Below are positions 50,298-58,483 of a DNA stretch of 64,000 bases, piece by piece; the stretch's first letter is position 1; every line of letters begins with the position of its first letter. Below the pieces are notes generated by a model that was not told the DNA's origin, did not search any database, and saw only the letters and a program-made list of their open reading frames with translations. Where the stretch lies: assembly GCF_003952465.1 (NCBI RefSeq), contig NZ_CP034448.1, forward strand, positions 6,177,001 through 6,241,000. Reading direction: 5' to 3'. The DNA comes from Mesorhizobium sp. M1B.F.Ca.ET.045.04.1.1. Lineage in GTDB: Bacteria; Pseudomonadota; Alphaproteobacteria; Rhizobiales; Rhizobiaceae. A program made the position numbers and the translations under genes.

Positions 50298-52285
50298 GTC
50301 GGGCTCGTAGATACGGCAGCGGCGGCCGTCTTGCGGCGCCTGGCAGGCGCGCCGACGCGCAGGCGGCGGTCGAGCAGCGACATGGCCGCGCCCGCCATCA
50401 TCACCAGGCCGCCGCCCCAGATCAGCGTCACCAGCGGCTTCCACCACAGGCGCACGACGACGGAGCCGTCATTGCCTTCGTCGCCGAGCGACAGATAAAG
50501 CTGGCTCAAACCCAGCGTCCTGATGCCGGACTCAGTCGTCACCATCTGCCGCACCGGATAGAACCGCTTGGCGGAAGTGATCTCGCCGTCAACATTGCCA
50601 TCCGCGCCTATGAGCAGGAAGCGGCCGCGATCCTCGGTGAAGTTCGGGCCCTTCCGCGGGACGAGCCCTTCGAAGCGCAGCGTGTGACCCGACAGTTCCA
50701 CCGTCTCGCCCGGGCGCATGGTCAGGATCTTCTCGGTGCCGAAGGACAGCGTGCCGACGATGCCGAGCAAGGTGAGCCCCAGCCCGAGATGGGCAAGTGC
50801 CGTGCCGAAAACCGAGCGCGGCAGGCCGGCGAAGCGCCTTAGCATGACGGCCGGCGCGACCGAGCCGACGCCGGACTTGACGGCAAGGTCGGTGAGCGCG
50901 CCGGCGGCCAGCCAGACCGCGAGGCCGACGCCGAGTGCGGCAAAGACCGAAGCGCCGTCGATGAACAGGCCGGTGACCAGCATCGCGGCAAGCGCCAGCC
51001 CGAAGGCCGCCATCAGGCGCTGGGAAGCGGCGAACACGTCGCCGCGCTTCCAGGCGAGCAGCGGGCCGAAGGGCACGATGGCGAGCAGTGGCAGCATCAG
51101 CGGACCGAAGGTCAGATCGAAGAAGGGCGCGCCGACCGAGATCTTGCCGCCGGTGATGGCTTCGAGCGCCAGCGGGTAAAGCGTGCCGACAAGCACCGTC
51201 GCTGTCGCCGTGGTGAGGAAGAGGTTGTTGAGGACCAGCGCGCCCTCGCGCGAGATCGGGTGGAACAGGCCGCCGGCTGCCAGCCGCGACGCACGCAGCG
51301 CAAACAGCGCCAGCGAGCCGCCGATGAACAGCGTCAGGATGCAGAGGATGAAGACGCCGCGGGCCGGGTCGGTGGCGAAGGCATGCACGGACGTCAGCAC
51401 GCCGGAGCGCACCAGGAAGGTGCCGAGCAGCGACAGTGAGAAGGTGAGGATCGCAAGCAGCAGCGTCCAGATCTTCAGCGCCGAGCGCTTTTCCATGACG
51501 ATCGCAGAGTGGAGCAGCGCGGTGCCGGCTAGCCAGGGCATGAAGGAGGCGTTCTCGACCGGGTCCCAGAACCAGAAGCCGCCCCAGCCGAGCTCGTAAT
51601 AGGCCCAGTAGGAGCCCATGGCGATGCCGCCGGTGAGGAACATCCAGGCGACCAGCGTCCAGGGCCGCACCCAGCGCGCCCAGGAGGCGTCGATGCGGCC
51701 TTCGATCAGGGCCGCGACCGAAAAGGAGAAGCAGATCGAGAAGCCGACATAGCCGAGATAGAGCAGCGGCGGATGGATGGCGAGGCCGAGATCCTGCAGG
51801 ATCGGATTGAGGTCGCGGCCTTCGATGGGGGCCGGGTTGAGCCGGATGAAGGGGTTGGACGTCGCCAGGATGAACAGGAAGAAGGCGGCGCCGATCATGC
51901 CCTGCACGGCGATCACGTTGGCCTTGAGTGTCGCCGGCAGATTGTTGCCGAAGGCGGCGACAAGCGCGCCGAAGAAGGTCAGGATCAGCACCCAGAGCAG
52001 CATCGAGCCTTCGTGGTTTCCCCAGGTGCCGGTGATCTTGTAGATCATCGGCTGCAGCGAATGGGAGTTCTCCCAGACGCTCGCCACGGAGAAGTCGGAG
52101 CCGGCATAGGCGGTCGCAAGCGCCGCGAAGGAGAGCGCGGTGAGCGCGAAGCCGGTGACCGCCACCGGACCGCCGACCGCCATCAGCCGCTGATTGCCGG
52201 TGCGGGCGCCGACGAGCGGCACCAGCATCTGCACCAGCGACAGCGCGAAGGCGAGGACGAGGGCGAAATGTCCGGTCTCAACCAT
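50294..52285 (-). CDS. ccmF: Heme lyase CcmF (CycK)
   Basis: 663 residues with about fourteen transmembrane helices. The periplasmic WWD signature GWGGFWFWDPVENASFMPWL binds heme delivered by CcmE, with conserved histidines nearby. A large periplasmic loop lies near the C-terminus (FEGLVPRKGPNFTEDRGRF). It ligates heme to apocytochrome c with CcmH and CcmI. It is separated from ccmE by 122 bases holding two tandem hairpins. Confidence 0.96.
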   Translation of the reverse strand: MVETGHFALVLAFALSLVQMLVPLVGARTGNQRLMAVGGPVAVTGFALTALSFAALATAYAGSDFSVASVWENSHSLQPMIYKITGTWGNHEGSMLLWVLILTFFGALVAAFGNNLPATLKANVIAVQGMIGAAFFLFILATSNPFIRLNPAPIEGRDLNPILQDLGLAIHPPLLYLGYVGFSICFSFSVAALIEGRIDASWARWVRPWTLVAWMFLTGGIAMGSYWAYYELGWGGFWFWDPVENASFMPWLAGTALLHSAIVMEKRSALKIWTLLLAILTFSLSLLGTFLVRSGVLTSVHAFATDPARGVFILCILTLFIGGSLALFALRASRLAAGGLFHPISREGALVLNNLFLTTATATVLVGTLYPLALEAITGGKISVGAPFFDLTFGPLMLPLLAIVPFGPLLAWKRGDVFAASQRLMAAFGLALAAMLVTGLFIDGASVFAALGVGLAVWLAAGALTDLAVKSGVGSVAPAVMLRRFAGLPRSVFGTALAHLGLGLTLLGIVGTLSFGTEKILTMRPGETVELSGHTLRFEGLVPRKGPNFTEDRGRFLLIGADGNVDGEITSAKRFYPVRQMVTTESGIRTLGLSQLYLSLGDEGNDGSVVVRLWWKPLVTLIWGGGLVMMAGAAMSLLDRRLRVGAPARRRKTAAAAVSTSPT

Positions 52286-52302
52286 TGGCTACCCGTTTTC
52301 TC

Positions 52303-52407
52303 GCAGGTTCTGATCGCAAAACCGCCTTACACTTTTGCGGAACCTGCGACCTTCCTTTGCCGCAGGTTTCTGGTCGCAAAACCGCGTAGCACTTTTGCGG
52401 AACCTGC
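52303..52407. repeat. Two tandem family-A hairpins between ccmE and ccmF
   Basis: Units at 52303-52347 and 52362-52407 have arms GCAGGTTC(T) / GAACCTGC around GCAAAACCG and CACTTTTGC. They are near-identical direct copies 59 bases apart. The second abuts the ccmE stop codon. They sit inside an otherwise tightly packed operon. Confidence 0.85.
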
Positions 52408-52851
52408 TCATTGGCTCTTGCTTTCCTGCCAGACGCCCTTGGCCTTCAGGCCGTCGGCGACTTCCTTGGGCATATAGCGCTCATCATGCTTGGCCAAAAC
52501 GCTATCGGCGACGAAGACGCCGTTCGGGCCGAACGCGCCCTCGGTGATCACGCCCTGCTCCTCTCGAAAGAGATCGGGCAGGATGCCGGTATAGGTGACC
52601 TTGACCGACTTCTGCTTGTCGGTGACCGAGAAGTCGACGGTGGCGCCCTGGCCGCGCACGATCGTGCCTTTCTCGACCAAGCCGCCGAGGCGGATGCGCT
52701 GGCCGGGCTGGACCGTTGCGGTGGCGAGATCGGCGGGCATGTAGAAGTAGGAGGCCTTCTGGCCGAGCGCGTAGAAGGTGAGGCCCGCCGCGGCGCCGAG
52801 GAAGGCCAGCCCCGCCAGGATCACCGACAATCGTTTCTGCTTGCGCGTCAT
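52408..52851 (-). CDS. ccmE: Heme chaperone CcmE (CycJ)
   Basis: 147 residues. One N-terminal membrane anchor (LSVILAGLAFLGAAAGLTFY) and a periplasmic OB-fold (RIRLGGLVEKGTIVRGQGAT, YTGILPDLFREEQGVITEG). The heme-binding His is in VLAKHDERYMPKE. It starts three bases after the ccmI stop. Usual length. Confidence 0.96.
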   Translation of the reverse strand: MTRKQKRLSVILAGLAFLGAAAGLTFYALGQKASYFYMPADLATATVQPGQRIRLGGLVEKGTIVRGQGATVDFSVTDKQKSVKVTYTGILPDLFREEQGVITEGAFGPNGVFVADSVLAKHDERYMPKEVADGLKAKGVWQESKSQ

Positions 52852-52854
52852 CTC

Positions 52855-53991
52855 TTACTCCGTCGCCATCACGCCGAGGGAGGCGGCGAAGGCGGTGAAT
52901 TTCTTGGCTTGCTCGCTATCGGCGCCAAAGACAGCGACGGCGCGGCCGAGCGCGTCGCGCGCCTGGTCGGCCTTGCCGAGCACGACATAGGAACGAATGA
53001 GCCGCATCCATCCTTCCTCGTCGCGCGGATTTTGCTTCAGCCTGTCGTCAAGGCCGGCGACCATGGTCTCGATCATCGCCTGCCGGTCCTGCGGCGACAT
53101 CTGTTGCGCCGCCTCGACAGCTCGAGCATCGGGGCCATTGGCCGGCTTGCCGGCCGCGACCGCTGGCTCGGCCGTATCGGCAAGCGCCTGCTGGACGGCG
53201 TTGCGCCAGGGCGAATCCGGCGCCAACTGGCCGAGCATCTTTTGCCAGGCGGCGGCCGCTTCGGCCTTCTTGCCTTCCTGGGCGAGCCCCATCGCCAGAT
53301 AGAAATTCGCCTTGGCGTTGGCGGGATCGAGCTTCAGCGCCGCCTCGAAAGCACCCTGAGCCTCGGCCGACACGATGCCGCCGGCGGCGTTGGCGATCGC
53401 CTCACCAAGACCGGCCTGGCGGACGGCGCTGTCGCCGTCGAGGCGGATGGCATTGCGATAGGCCGTTATCGCATCAGGGAAGCGCTGCAGGCGCAGATAG
53501 ACCGGCGCCAGCACGTCCCAGCCCTTGCCGTCGGATGGATTGGCGGCAAGGTGCGCCTCGGCGCGGGCGACCAGCTCGTCGACCGAGGAATCCGACGGGT
53601 TCTTTGCAAGCCGCTCGGCCAGCGGCTGCGACGGCAGGTCGGGCGAGCCGAGCGCGCCGTAAAGCCCCCAGCTCACCAGCGGCACCGCCAGCACGGCGGC
53701 GGTGGCAACCAGCCTTGCCGCGCGCGAGGGGCGCGGCGCTTGCGTGCCCGACTGGCTGCTCGAGCCGAGACGCAGGATGCGGCGGCCGATCTCGGCACGC
53801 GCTTCCTCGGCCTCGCCCGGCTGGATCAGGCCGCGCGCCATGTCGCGATCGAGCTCCGAAAGCTGGTCGCGATAGACTTCGAGGTCGTGATCGCCGGCTG
53901 CAGACGCACTTTTCGTGCCGCCGGCCAGCGGCAAAAGCACCGCCAGGCTGGCGCCGAGCGTAAGGATTGCGGCTATGACCCAGAACAGCAT
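52855..53991 (-). CDS. ccmI: Cytochrome c biogenesis protein CcmI (CycH)
   Basis: 378 residues. N-terminal transmembrane helix (MLFWVIAAILTLGASLAVLL), cytoplasmic loop with YRDQLSELDRDMARGLI, a second helix, and a periplasmic TPR domain that holds the apocytochrome C-terminus (AYRNAIRLDGDSAVRQAGLG; AAAWQKMLGQLAPDSPW). ATG 53991 gives the normal N-terminus; a start at 54030 would add 13 residues. First gene of the ccm operon. Confidence 0.94.
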   Translation of the reverse strand: MLFWVIAAILTLGASLAVLLPLAGGTKSASAAGDHDLEVYRDQLSELDRDMARGLIQPGEAEEARAEIGRRILRLGSSSQSGTQAPRPSRAARLVATAAVLAVPLVSWGLYGALGSPDLPSQPLAERLAKNPSDSSVDELVARAEAHLAANPSDGKGWDVLAPVYLRLQRFPDAITAYRNAIRLDGDSAVRQAGLGEAIANAAGGIVSAEAQGAFEAALKLDPANAKANFYLAMGLAQEGKKAEAAAAWQKMLGQLAPDSPWRNAVQQALADTAEPAVAAGKPANGPDARAVEAAQQMSPQDRQAMIETMVAGLDDRLKQNPRDEEGWMRLIRSYVVLGKADQARDALGRAVAVFGADSEQAKKFTAFAASLGVMATE

Positions 53992-54109
53992 GGCTATTCC
54001 AATAACGGCAGAGCCCTGCCCTGCCAACACGACCTTCGTGCGACGCTTTGACGGCAGATGCGCCGGCCGGCCTTGATCGATATCAAAATCGCGCCGGCTG
54101 CTGCCTAAT

Positions 54110-54547
54110 CTAGGTCAGCGGCGTCCAGCTGCCGTCGGCATTGCGGCAGGCGGTGCCGCGCGCCGTGACTCCCGCGCCGCTGGTATAAACGGTGTGGGTA
54201 TACTGGCGGCAATCCTGCGAGCCGACCCGATAGGGCTGCGCGGCGACGACCTCGCCGTAATGGGTCGAGCTGTCGCCCTTCCACGTCACTTTCTGGCCGC
54301 TGGCGGTGTATTCCAGCGCCTTGTATTCCGCCTCGAGACCCTTGCGCTTCTCGGCGTCGCTGAGACCCGAGCCGATCGATCCGCCGACCAGCCCGCCATT
54401 CATGGCCGCGACGATGCTGGTTCCCACCTTGCCGCCACCCGGCGGCGTGGCGACAGGCGTGACCGGAGAGGCCGGACCGCCCTTGCCCAGCGTGGTGCAG
54501 CCCGAAACAGCCATCAGGGCGGAAACGAGCGCGACGCGAATCTTCAT
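54110..54547 (-). CDS. Surface lipoprotein, 17-kDa-antigen/RT0821-Lpp0805-like
   Basis: 145 residues. The lipobox VSGC gives a mature N-terminal cysteine after ALVSALMAVSG. A Pro-rich spacer and a glycine-zipper segment (AAMNGGLVGGSIGSGLSDAE) precede a C-terminal domain with ALEYTASGQKVTWKGD, YRVGSQDCRQYTHTVY and GTACRNADGSWTPL; the two cysteines probably pair. Likely in the outer membrane. Located between feuQ and ccmI in the same direction. Confidence 0.85.
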   Translation of the reverse strand: MKIRVALVSALMAVSGCTTLGKGGPASPVTPVATPPGGGKVGTSIVAAMNGGLVGGSIGSGLSDAEKRKGLEAEYKALEYTASGQKVTWKGDSSTHYGEVVAAQPYRVGSQDCRQYTHTVYTSGAGVTARGTACRNADGSWTPLT

Positions 54548-54690
54548 GCCAGCAACCGGTTCTCTTGAGCGGGACGGACTTGAGCGAGATAGATTGGCGG
54601 CCGCGCCATCGGGGAGGATGGCGAGCCCATAGTGTTGATATTTGTCGGAAATTTGGCCGCAGGCGTCCGCACGATAATCGATAAAAAACA

Positions 54691-56079
54691 TTACTGAAGG
54701 CTCCGCAATCTCACCACCGCCCTCAAGCCGCCCATGCCGGACCGTTCCAGCGCCAGGGCGCCTCCATACTCGTTCACGAGGTCGGCGACAATGGCAAGCC
54801 CAAGCCCCGTTCCCGGCTTCGTCTCGTCCAGTCTCTTGCCACGCTTCAACACTTCCCGCGCGCTGGCTTCGGGAATGCCGGGCCCGTCATCCTCTATAGC
54901 GATTTCAAACAGGCTGGCGCTTTCCGGAACGAGCGCAACCGAAACCGCGACGGCGCTCTTCGCCCATTTCATGGCATTGTCGAGCAGATTGCCGAGCAAT
55001 TCCTCCAGATCCTCGCGCTCGCCGGCAAAGACGATCTCGGCGGGCGGAGGCGACAGCGTCAGCTTCGTCCGCGGGTTGAGTTTTTGCAGCACCCGCACCA
55101 TGCGTTCGACCAATGGCTTCACCGGCGTGCGGAAAACGACGCTGTCGCGCTGGGCGGCGACGCGGGCGCGCTGCAGATAATGATCGACCTGCTTCTGCAT
55201 CGAGGCAGCCTGCTCGGCGATGAGCTGGCCCTTGGCGCCGCCGAGCGCGCGGCCCTCGTTGATCAGCACGGCAAGCGGCGTCTTCAGCGAGTGGGCGAGA
55301 TTGCCGACCTGGGTTCGCGAGCGTTCGACGATGCGCTTGTTGTTCTCGATCAGCGCGTTGGTCTCGCTGGCCAGAGGTTCGATCTCGGCGGGAAAACTTC
55401 CGTCGAGCCGCTGCGCCGTGCCCTCGCGCACCATGGCGAGCGCATTGCGCACCCGGCGCAAGGGCTGCAGGCCGAGCAGGATGGCGATGGCGTTGATGGC
55501 GATCATGCCGACGCCGAACAGCGACAGATAAGTGAGCAGGCGGCGCTGGAAGCTCGCGATCTCCTGTTCCAGCTCGCTGTGATTGCCCATGACGCGGAAG
55601 CGCGCGGCGCGGTTCTTGGCATCGAGCACAAACTCGCTCTCGAAGACTTCGAGCTCCTCTCCCTTGATGCCTTCGGTCGCGTAACTGCGCTGGAAGTTCG
55701 CGTTGAAGGGCACCTCGGCGACGCTTGGCGACAGGATCGAGGTCGTCATCGAAGAGGAATGGATTTCGCCGTGAACGCCTTCGGAAGCCGGCTCCACGGA
55801 CCAGTACCAGCCGGAATTCGGCTCCGAGAAGCGCAGATCGCCAAGGTCGGGCGAGCCGGTGAGCGCGCCGTTGTCGGAGATGCCGACGGAACCGATCAGG
55901 TTGAACAGATGCGCCGAAAGCAGGCTGTCGAAGCCGCGCTCGCTGGCTTGGCGGTAGAGCGTGGTGATGAGGGTGAAGATGACGACCAGCGTCAGTATCG
56001 CCCAGATCGTCGAAAAGGCGATGACGCGGAAGGTCAGCGAGCGCGGCCAGAGCCGCAGCCCTGAAAGCCAAGTTCTCAT
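54691..56079 (-). CDS. feuQ: Sensor histidine kinase FeuQ
   Basis: 462 residues. Two transmembrane helices (FSTIWAILTLVVIFTLITTL near the start and LSLFGVGMIAINAIAILLG near 190) flank a ~140-residue periplasmic sensor. HAMP, HisKA with NLAHSLKTPLAVLINEG and an ATPase domain (LLGNLLDNAMKWAK, EDDGPGIP, GTGLGLAIVADL) follow. It resembles PhoQ-type kinases. FeuQ-FeuP upstream of cycHJKL is the arrangement reported in Rhizobium leguminosarum (iron uptake), and in Sinorhizobium the pair controls cyclic glucan export. ATG 56079 is chosen; a GTG at 56139 would overlap feuP. Confidence 0.9.
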   Translation of the reverse strand: MRTWLSGLRLWPRSLTFRVIAFSTIWAILTLVVIFTLITTLYRQASERGFDSLLSAHLFNLIGSVGISDNGALTGSPDLGDLRFSEPNSGWYWSVEPASEGVHGEIHSSSMTTSILSPSVAEVPFNANFQRSYATEGIKGEELEVFESEFVLDAKNRAARFRVMGNHSELEQEIASFQRRLLTYLSLFGVGMIAINAIAILLGLQPLRRVRNALAMVREGTAQRLDGSFPAEIEPLASETNALIENNKRIVERSRTQVGNLAHSLKTPLAVLINEGRALGGAKGQLIAEQAASMQKQVDHYLQRARVAAQRDSVVFRTPVKPLVERMVRVLQKLNPRTKLTLSPPPAEIVFAGEREDLEELLGNLLDNAMKWAKSAVAVSVALVPESASLFEIAIEDDGPGIPEASAREVLKRGKRLDETKPGTGLGLAIVADLVNEYGGALALERSGMGGLRAVVRLRSLQ

Positions 56080-56101
56080 CGTCGGCTTCAGTGGTTCCGC
56101 G

Positions 56102-56767
56102 TCACGCCTCCGGCTCTCGCATGCGATAGCCCATGCCACGCACTGTTTCGATCATATCGATGCCCATCTTCTTGCGAAGCCGCCCGACGAACACCTCGAT
56201 GGTGTTGGAATCGCGGTCGAAATCCTGGTCGTAGAGATGCTCTACCAGCTCGGTGCGCGATACCACCTCGCCCATATGGTGCATCAGATAGGCGAGCAAA
56301 CGGAACTCGTGCGAAGTGAGCTTAAGCGGCACGCCGTTGACATCGGCCTTGGAGGCCTTGGTGTCGAGCCTCAGCGGACCGCAGGTGAGTTCCGAAGAGG
56401 CATGGCCGGCGGCGCGGCGGATCAGCGCCCTCACCCTGGCCAGCACCTCCTCGATGTGGAAAGGCTTGGTGACATAGTCGTCGGCGCCGGCGTCGATGCC
56501 GGCCACCTTGTCGCTCCAGCGGTCGCGCGCGGTCAGGATCAGCACCGGCATCTTGCGCCCGCCGCGGCGCCAGCGCTCGACGACGCTGATGCCGTCCATC
56601 TGCGGCAGGCCGATGTCGAGGACGACAGCGTCGTAGGGCTCGGTGTCGCCGAGGAAATGCCCCTCCTCGCCATCATAGGCGCGGTCGACGACATAGCCGG
56701 CGTCGACGAGCGCATCCGCCAATTGGCGGTTGAGATCCTTGTCATCCTCGACGACGAGCACGCGCAT
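56102..56767 (-). CDS. feuP: Response regulator FeuP
   Basis: 221 residues of OmpR/PhoP type. Receiver with EDD at 7-9, Asp51 in VVLDIGLPQMDG and Lys in VTKPFHIEE. Winged-helix output domain KLTSHEFRLLAYLMHHMGEV, IEVFVGRLRKKMG, VRGMGYRM. Stop codon lies 22 bases before the feuQ start. Preceded by a small exported protein gene in the same direction, about 80 bases away. Confidence 0.93.
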   Translation of the reverse strand: MRVLVVEDDKDLNRQLADALVDAGYVVDRAYDGEEGHFLGDTEPYDAVVLDIGLPQMDGISVVERWRRGGRKMPVLILTARDRWSDKVAGIDAGADDYVTKPFHIEEVLARVRALIRRAAGHASSELTCGPLRLDTKASKADVNGVPLKLTSHEFRLLAYLMHHMGEVVSRTELVEHLYDQDFDRDSNTIEVFVGRLRKKMGIDMIETVRGMGYRMREPEA

Positions 56768-56848
56768 GGGTTGAAGCCTGTTGTTGGGTAGACGTATAGG
56801 CCGATTCCGCCGGCCAGGGAAACTTAAGCCTGTTAAAGAGAATGAGCG

Positions 56849-57148
56849 TCAGTTGAGCGGCACCACGATCTCGGAACGACGCGGGCGCTGGCCCTCCTTG
56901 CCAGGCACCAGCACGACGATGACGCAGACCTGCTGGCCGCCGCGCGTCGCCTGCGAGGCCTTGGCGAGCGTGCCGCCGTTCTGCGCGGCGACCTGCTGCC
57001 CGATCGCGTAGCAATCGCTTGCGGCAAGCACGATCGGCTCATCGACCGACGGCGAGGTGACCGGCATGGCGACCGCCTGCGACGCAAAAGGGCCGGCTGC
57101 GGCAAGCGCCAGCATTGCTGCGCGGATATGGGAGCGGAACGTTTTCAT
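56849..57148 (-). CDS. Small periplasmic PepSY-like protein upstream of feuP
   Basis: 99 residues. Signal peptide (SHIRAAMLALAAAGPFASQA) then DCYAIGQQVAAQNGGTLAKA and QQVCVIVVLVPGKEGQRPRR, a short alpha-beta-beta unit like a single PepSY-type domain, with two cysteines. Small inhibitors of this kind can act on neighbouring sensor kinases: in Sinorhizobium a PepSY-type periplasmic protein is known to inhibit FeuQ. Whether this is its counterpart is inference from position and fold. Confidence 0.7.
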   Translation of the reverse strand: MKTFRSHIRAAMLALAAAGPFASQAVAMPVTSPSVDEPIVLAASDCYAIGQQVAAQNGGTLAKASQATRGGQQVCVIVVLVPGKEGQRPRRSEIVVPLN

Positions 57149-57393
57149 GATCACGGTTCTAACGCATCTGTGCTGAACGTGAAATGAACGGTGAACGGCC
57201 GAAAATCCATGCCCGCAATGCCCCTTCGTATTTGTTTTGCGCGAGACGAATAAATGCGATCCTGCTTTCCGAGCCCCCATCAAGCTCGGCCTCGGAATCA
57301 TAGCCGGAATGTCACCGGCGCGGCTACGGTTTTCGCGGCCAGGATATGCTCTAGTTTGCGCGATGAAGCTGGGCTGATGATGGGGAGAGTGCC

Positions 57394-57780
57394 ATGAGTG
57401 GAGAAGATCTTGCCGACCGCTACAAGGGCTACATCGCCTGCCTCAACGAACAGGACTGGGACAATCTCGGCCGCTTCGTCGGCGAAGAGGTGCAATATAA
57501 CGGCGAGACGATCGGACTTGCGGGCTATCGCCGGATGCTGGAAGGCGATTTCCAGGCCATTCCGGATCTGCGTTTCAACATCGAGCTTCTGGTATCAGAG
57601 CCGCCGCGCGTGGCGGCCCGCCTGCATTTCGACTGCCGACCGAAAGGCATGTCGTTCGGCCTGCCGGTGAACGGCAAGCGCGTCTCCTTCGCCGAGAACG
57701 TCTTCTACGAATTCCAGGACGGGCGGATACGCGAGGTCTGGTCGGTCATCGACAAGGCCGCGATCCAGGCCCAACTTTAG
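57394..57780 (+). CDS. SnoaL-like/ester cyclase family protein
   Basis: 128 residues of the NTF2-like cone fold: YKGYIACLNEQDWDNLGRFV, EVQYNGETIGLAGYRRMLEG, FQAIPDLRFNIELLVSEPPR, VAARLHFDCRPKG and IREVWSVIDKAAI. Such proteins are small cyclases, isomerases or binding proteins; function unpredictable. ATG follows GGGGAGAG. Convergent with the DUF3168 gene. Confidence 0.82.
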   Translation: MSGEDLADRYKGYIACLNEQDWDNLGRFVGEEVQYNGETIGLAGYRRMLEGDFQAIPDLRFNIELLVSEPPRVAARLHFDCRPKGMSFGLPVNGKRVSFAENVFYEFQDGRIREVWSVIDKAAIQAQL

Positions 57781-57795
57781 GGGGAATTGGTCCGC

Positions 57796-58203
57796 TCAGG
57801 CACTATTCTGCGTCAGCGCGCGAAAGCGCAGCAGCCCGTGATGGACCGCCAGGTCCTCGTCATAGCGCGCCTCGGCGAATTCCAGCGACAGGCGTGTCTG
57901 GCCGCGCGGGCCGATGGAGAGCGCCGCGCCGTCGAGCCGTGCCCTGATGCTGTCCATGATGAGCCGCGTCTCCGCCTCGCCTTGCGCTTTCGACCAGACA
58001 TGCAGCGTGATGAGCTGGTCGTCGTTATTGTCGGCGCCGGTGTCGAGGTCGAAGGCGCTGGTGCGGCCGTAGGTCACGTTGGGAAAGGCAGCCTTGTCGC
58101 TTGCCTGCTCGAGCAGCCCGGCTCCGCCGAGCAGCGCCGACAGGGACGCATCGGTCTTCAGCCGCAGGAACAAGGCCTGCATCAAGTCGCCAGGCGCCGT
58201 CAT
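57796..58203 (-). CDS. DUF3168 phage/GTA tail-type protein, isolated
   Basis: 135 residues: LMQALFLRLKTDASLSALLG, PNVTYGRTSAFDLDTGADNN, DDQLITLHVWSKAQGEAETR and LEFAEARYDEDLAVHHGLLR, the DUF3168 pattern. These proteins are tail-completion components in siphophages and in the gene transfer agent clusters of Hyphomicrobiales. No other head or tail gene is present in this window, so it is an isolated survivor or fragment. It appears intact. Confidence 0.8.
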   Translation of the reverse strand: MTAPGDLMQALFLRLKTDASLSALLGGAGLLEQASDKAAFPNVTYGRTSAFDLDTGADNNDDQLITLHVWSKAQGEAETRLIMDSIRARLDGAALSIGPRGQTRLSLEFAEARYDEDLAVHHGLLRFRALTQNSA

Positions 58204-58322
58204 TTACCGTCCATCACAAAACAGCCTTCGGTTCGTTGCTAACCTGATCGGCAACGTAACCACGCTCGCGATCCGATACCAGATCGTGAATCGTTTTGAC
58301 TGCAGCGTGAACGGCGAAGGTC

Positions 58323-58345
58323 TCCGAAAATATTACGTTTTCGGA
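58323..58345. terminator. AT-rich hairpin behind the mttB remnant
   Basis: TCCGAAAA / TTTTCGGA with a seven-base loop. On the minus strand it follows the TGA of the remnant reading frame (58347-58349) by one base, as expected for the original terminator of that gene. Confidence 0.5.
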
Positions 58346-58346
58346 C

Positions 58347-58441
58347 TCACGACACAGGTGCTGCACCGCCCTCCTCGGTGCTATAAAGTCGTCAGTTGCG
58401 GCGACGGTGTTGGCTGCCGCCAGCGAGCGCGGGTTCGTCAA
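58347..58441 (-). pseudogene. Remnant 3' end of a second MttB-type methyltransferase gene
   Basis: On the minus strand the sequence ending at 58347 reads TEEGGAAPVS and stop, exactly the C-terminus of the intact gene at 59870. Upstream, DDFIA aligns with DEFIA, and NPRSLAAANTVAAT with the Ala-rich QPPQSAAATAGVL. A ~7-base deletion (the CCGCCGC equivalent) separates the two parts and breaks the frame. In the last ~33 bases the differences from the intact copy fall almost only at third codon positions, so this is a diverged homologous coding end and not chance. Nothing upstream of ~58441 resembles mttB; the macro-TIR gene begins to be read there. Confidence 0.72.
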
Positions 58442-58483
58442 TAGCTGACAACCACGGTTCGAAATCTCAACACTAGACCTTTT

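Noticed and set aside
52303..52407. Possible CRISPR-like direct repeat pair
   Set aside because: Only two units, each a palindrome of a genome-wide intergenic family, with a 14-base gap rather than a spacer.
58350..58441. 75-codon open frame 58214-58441 as a genuine small gene
   Set aside because: Its N-terminal part matches the mttB C-terminal coding in one frame and the remainder matches in another, so it is better explained as a frameshifted remnant.
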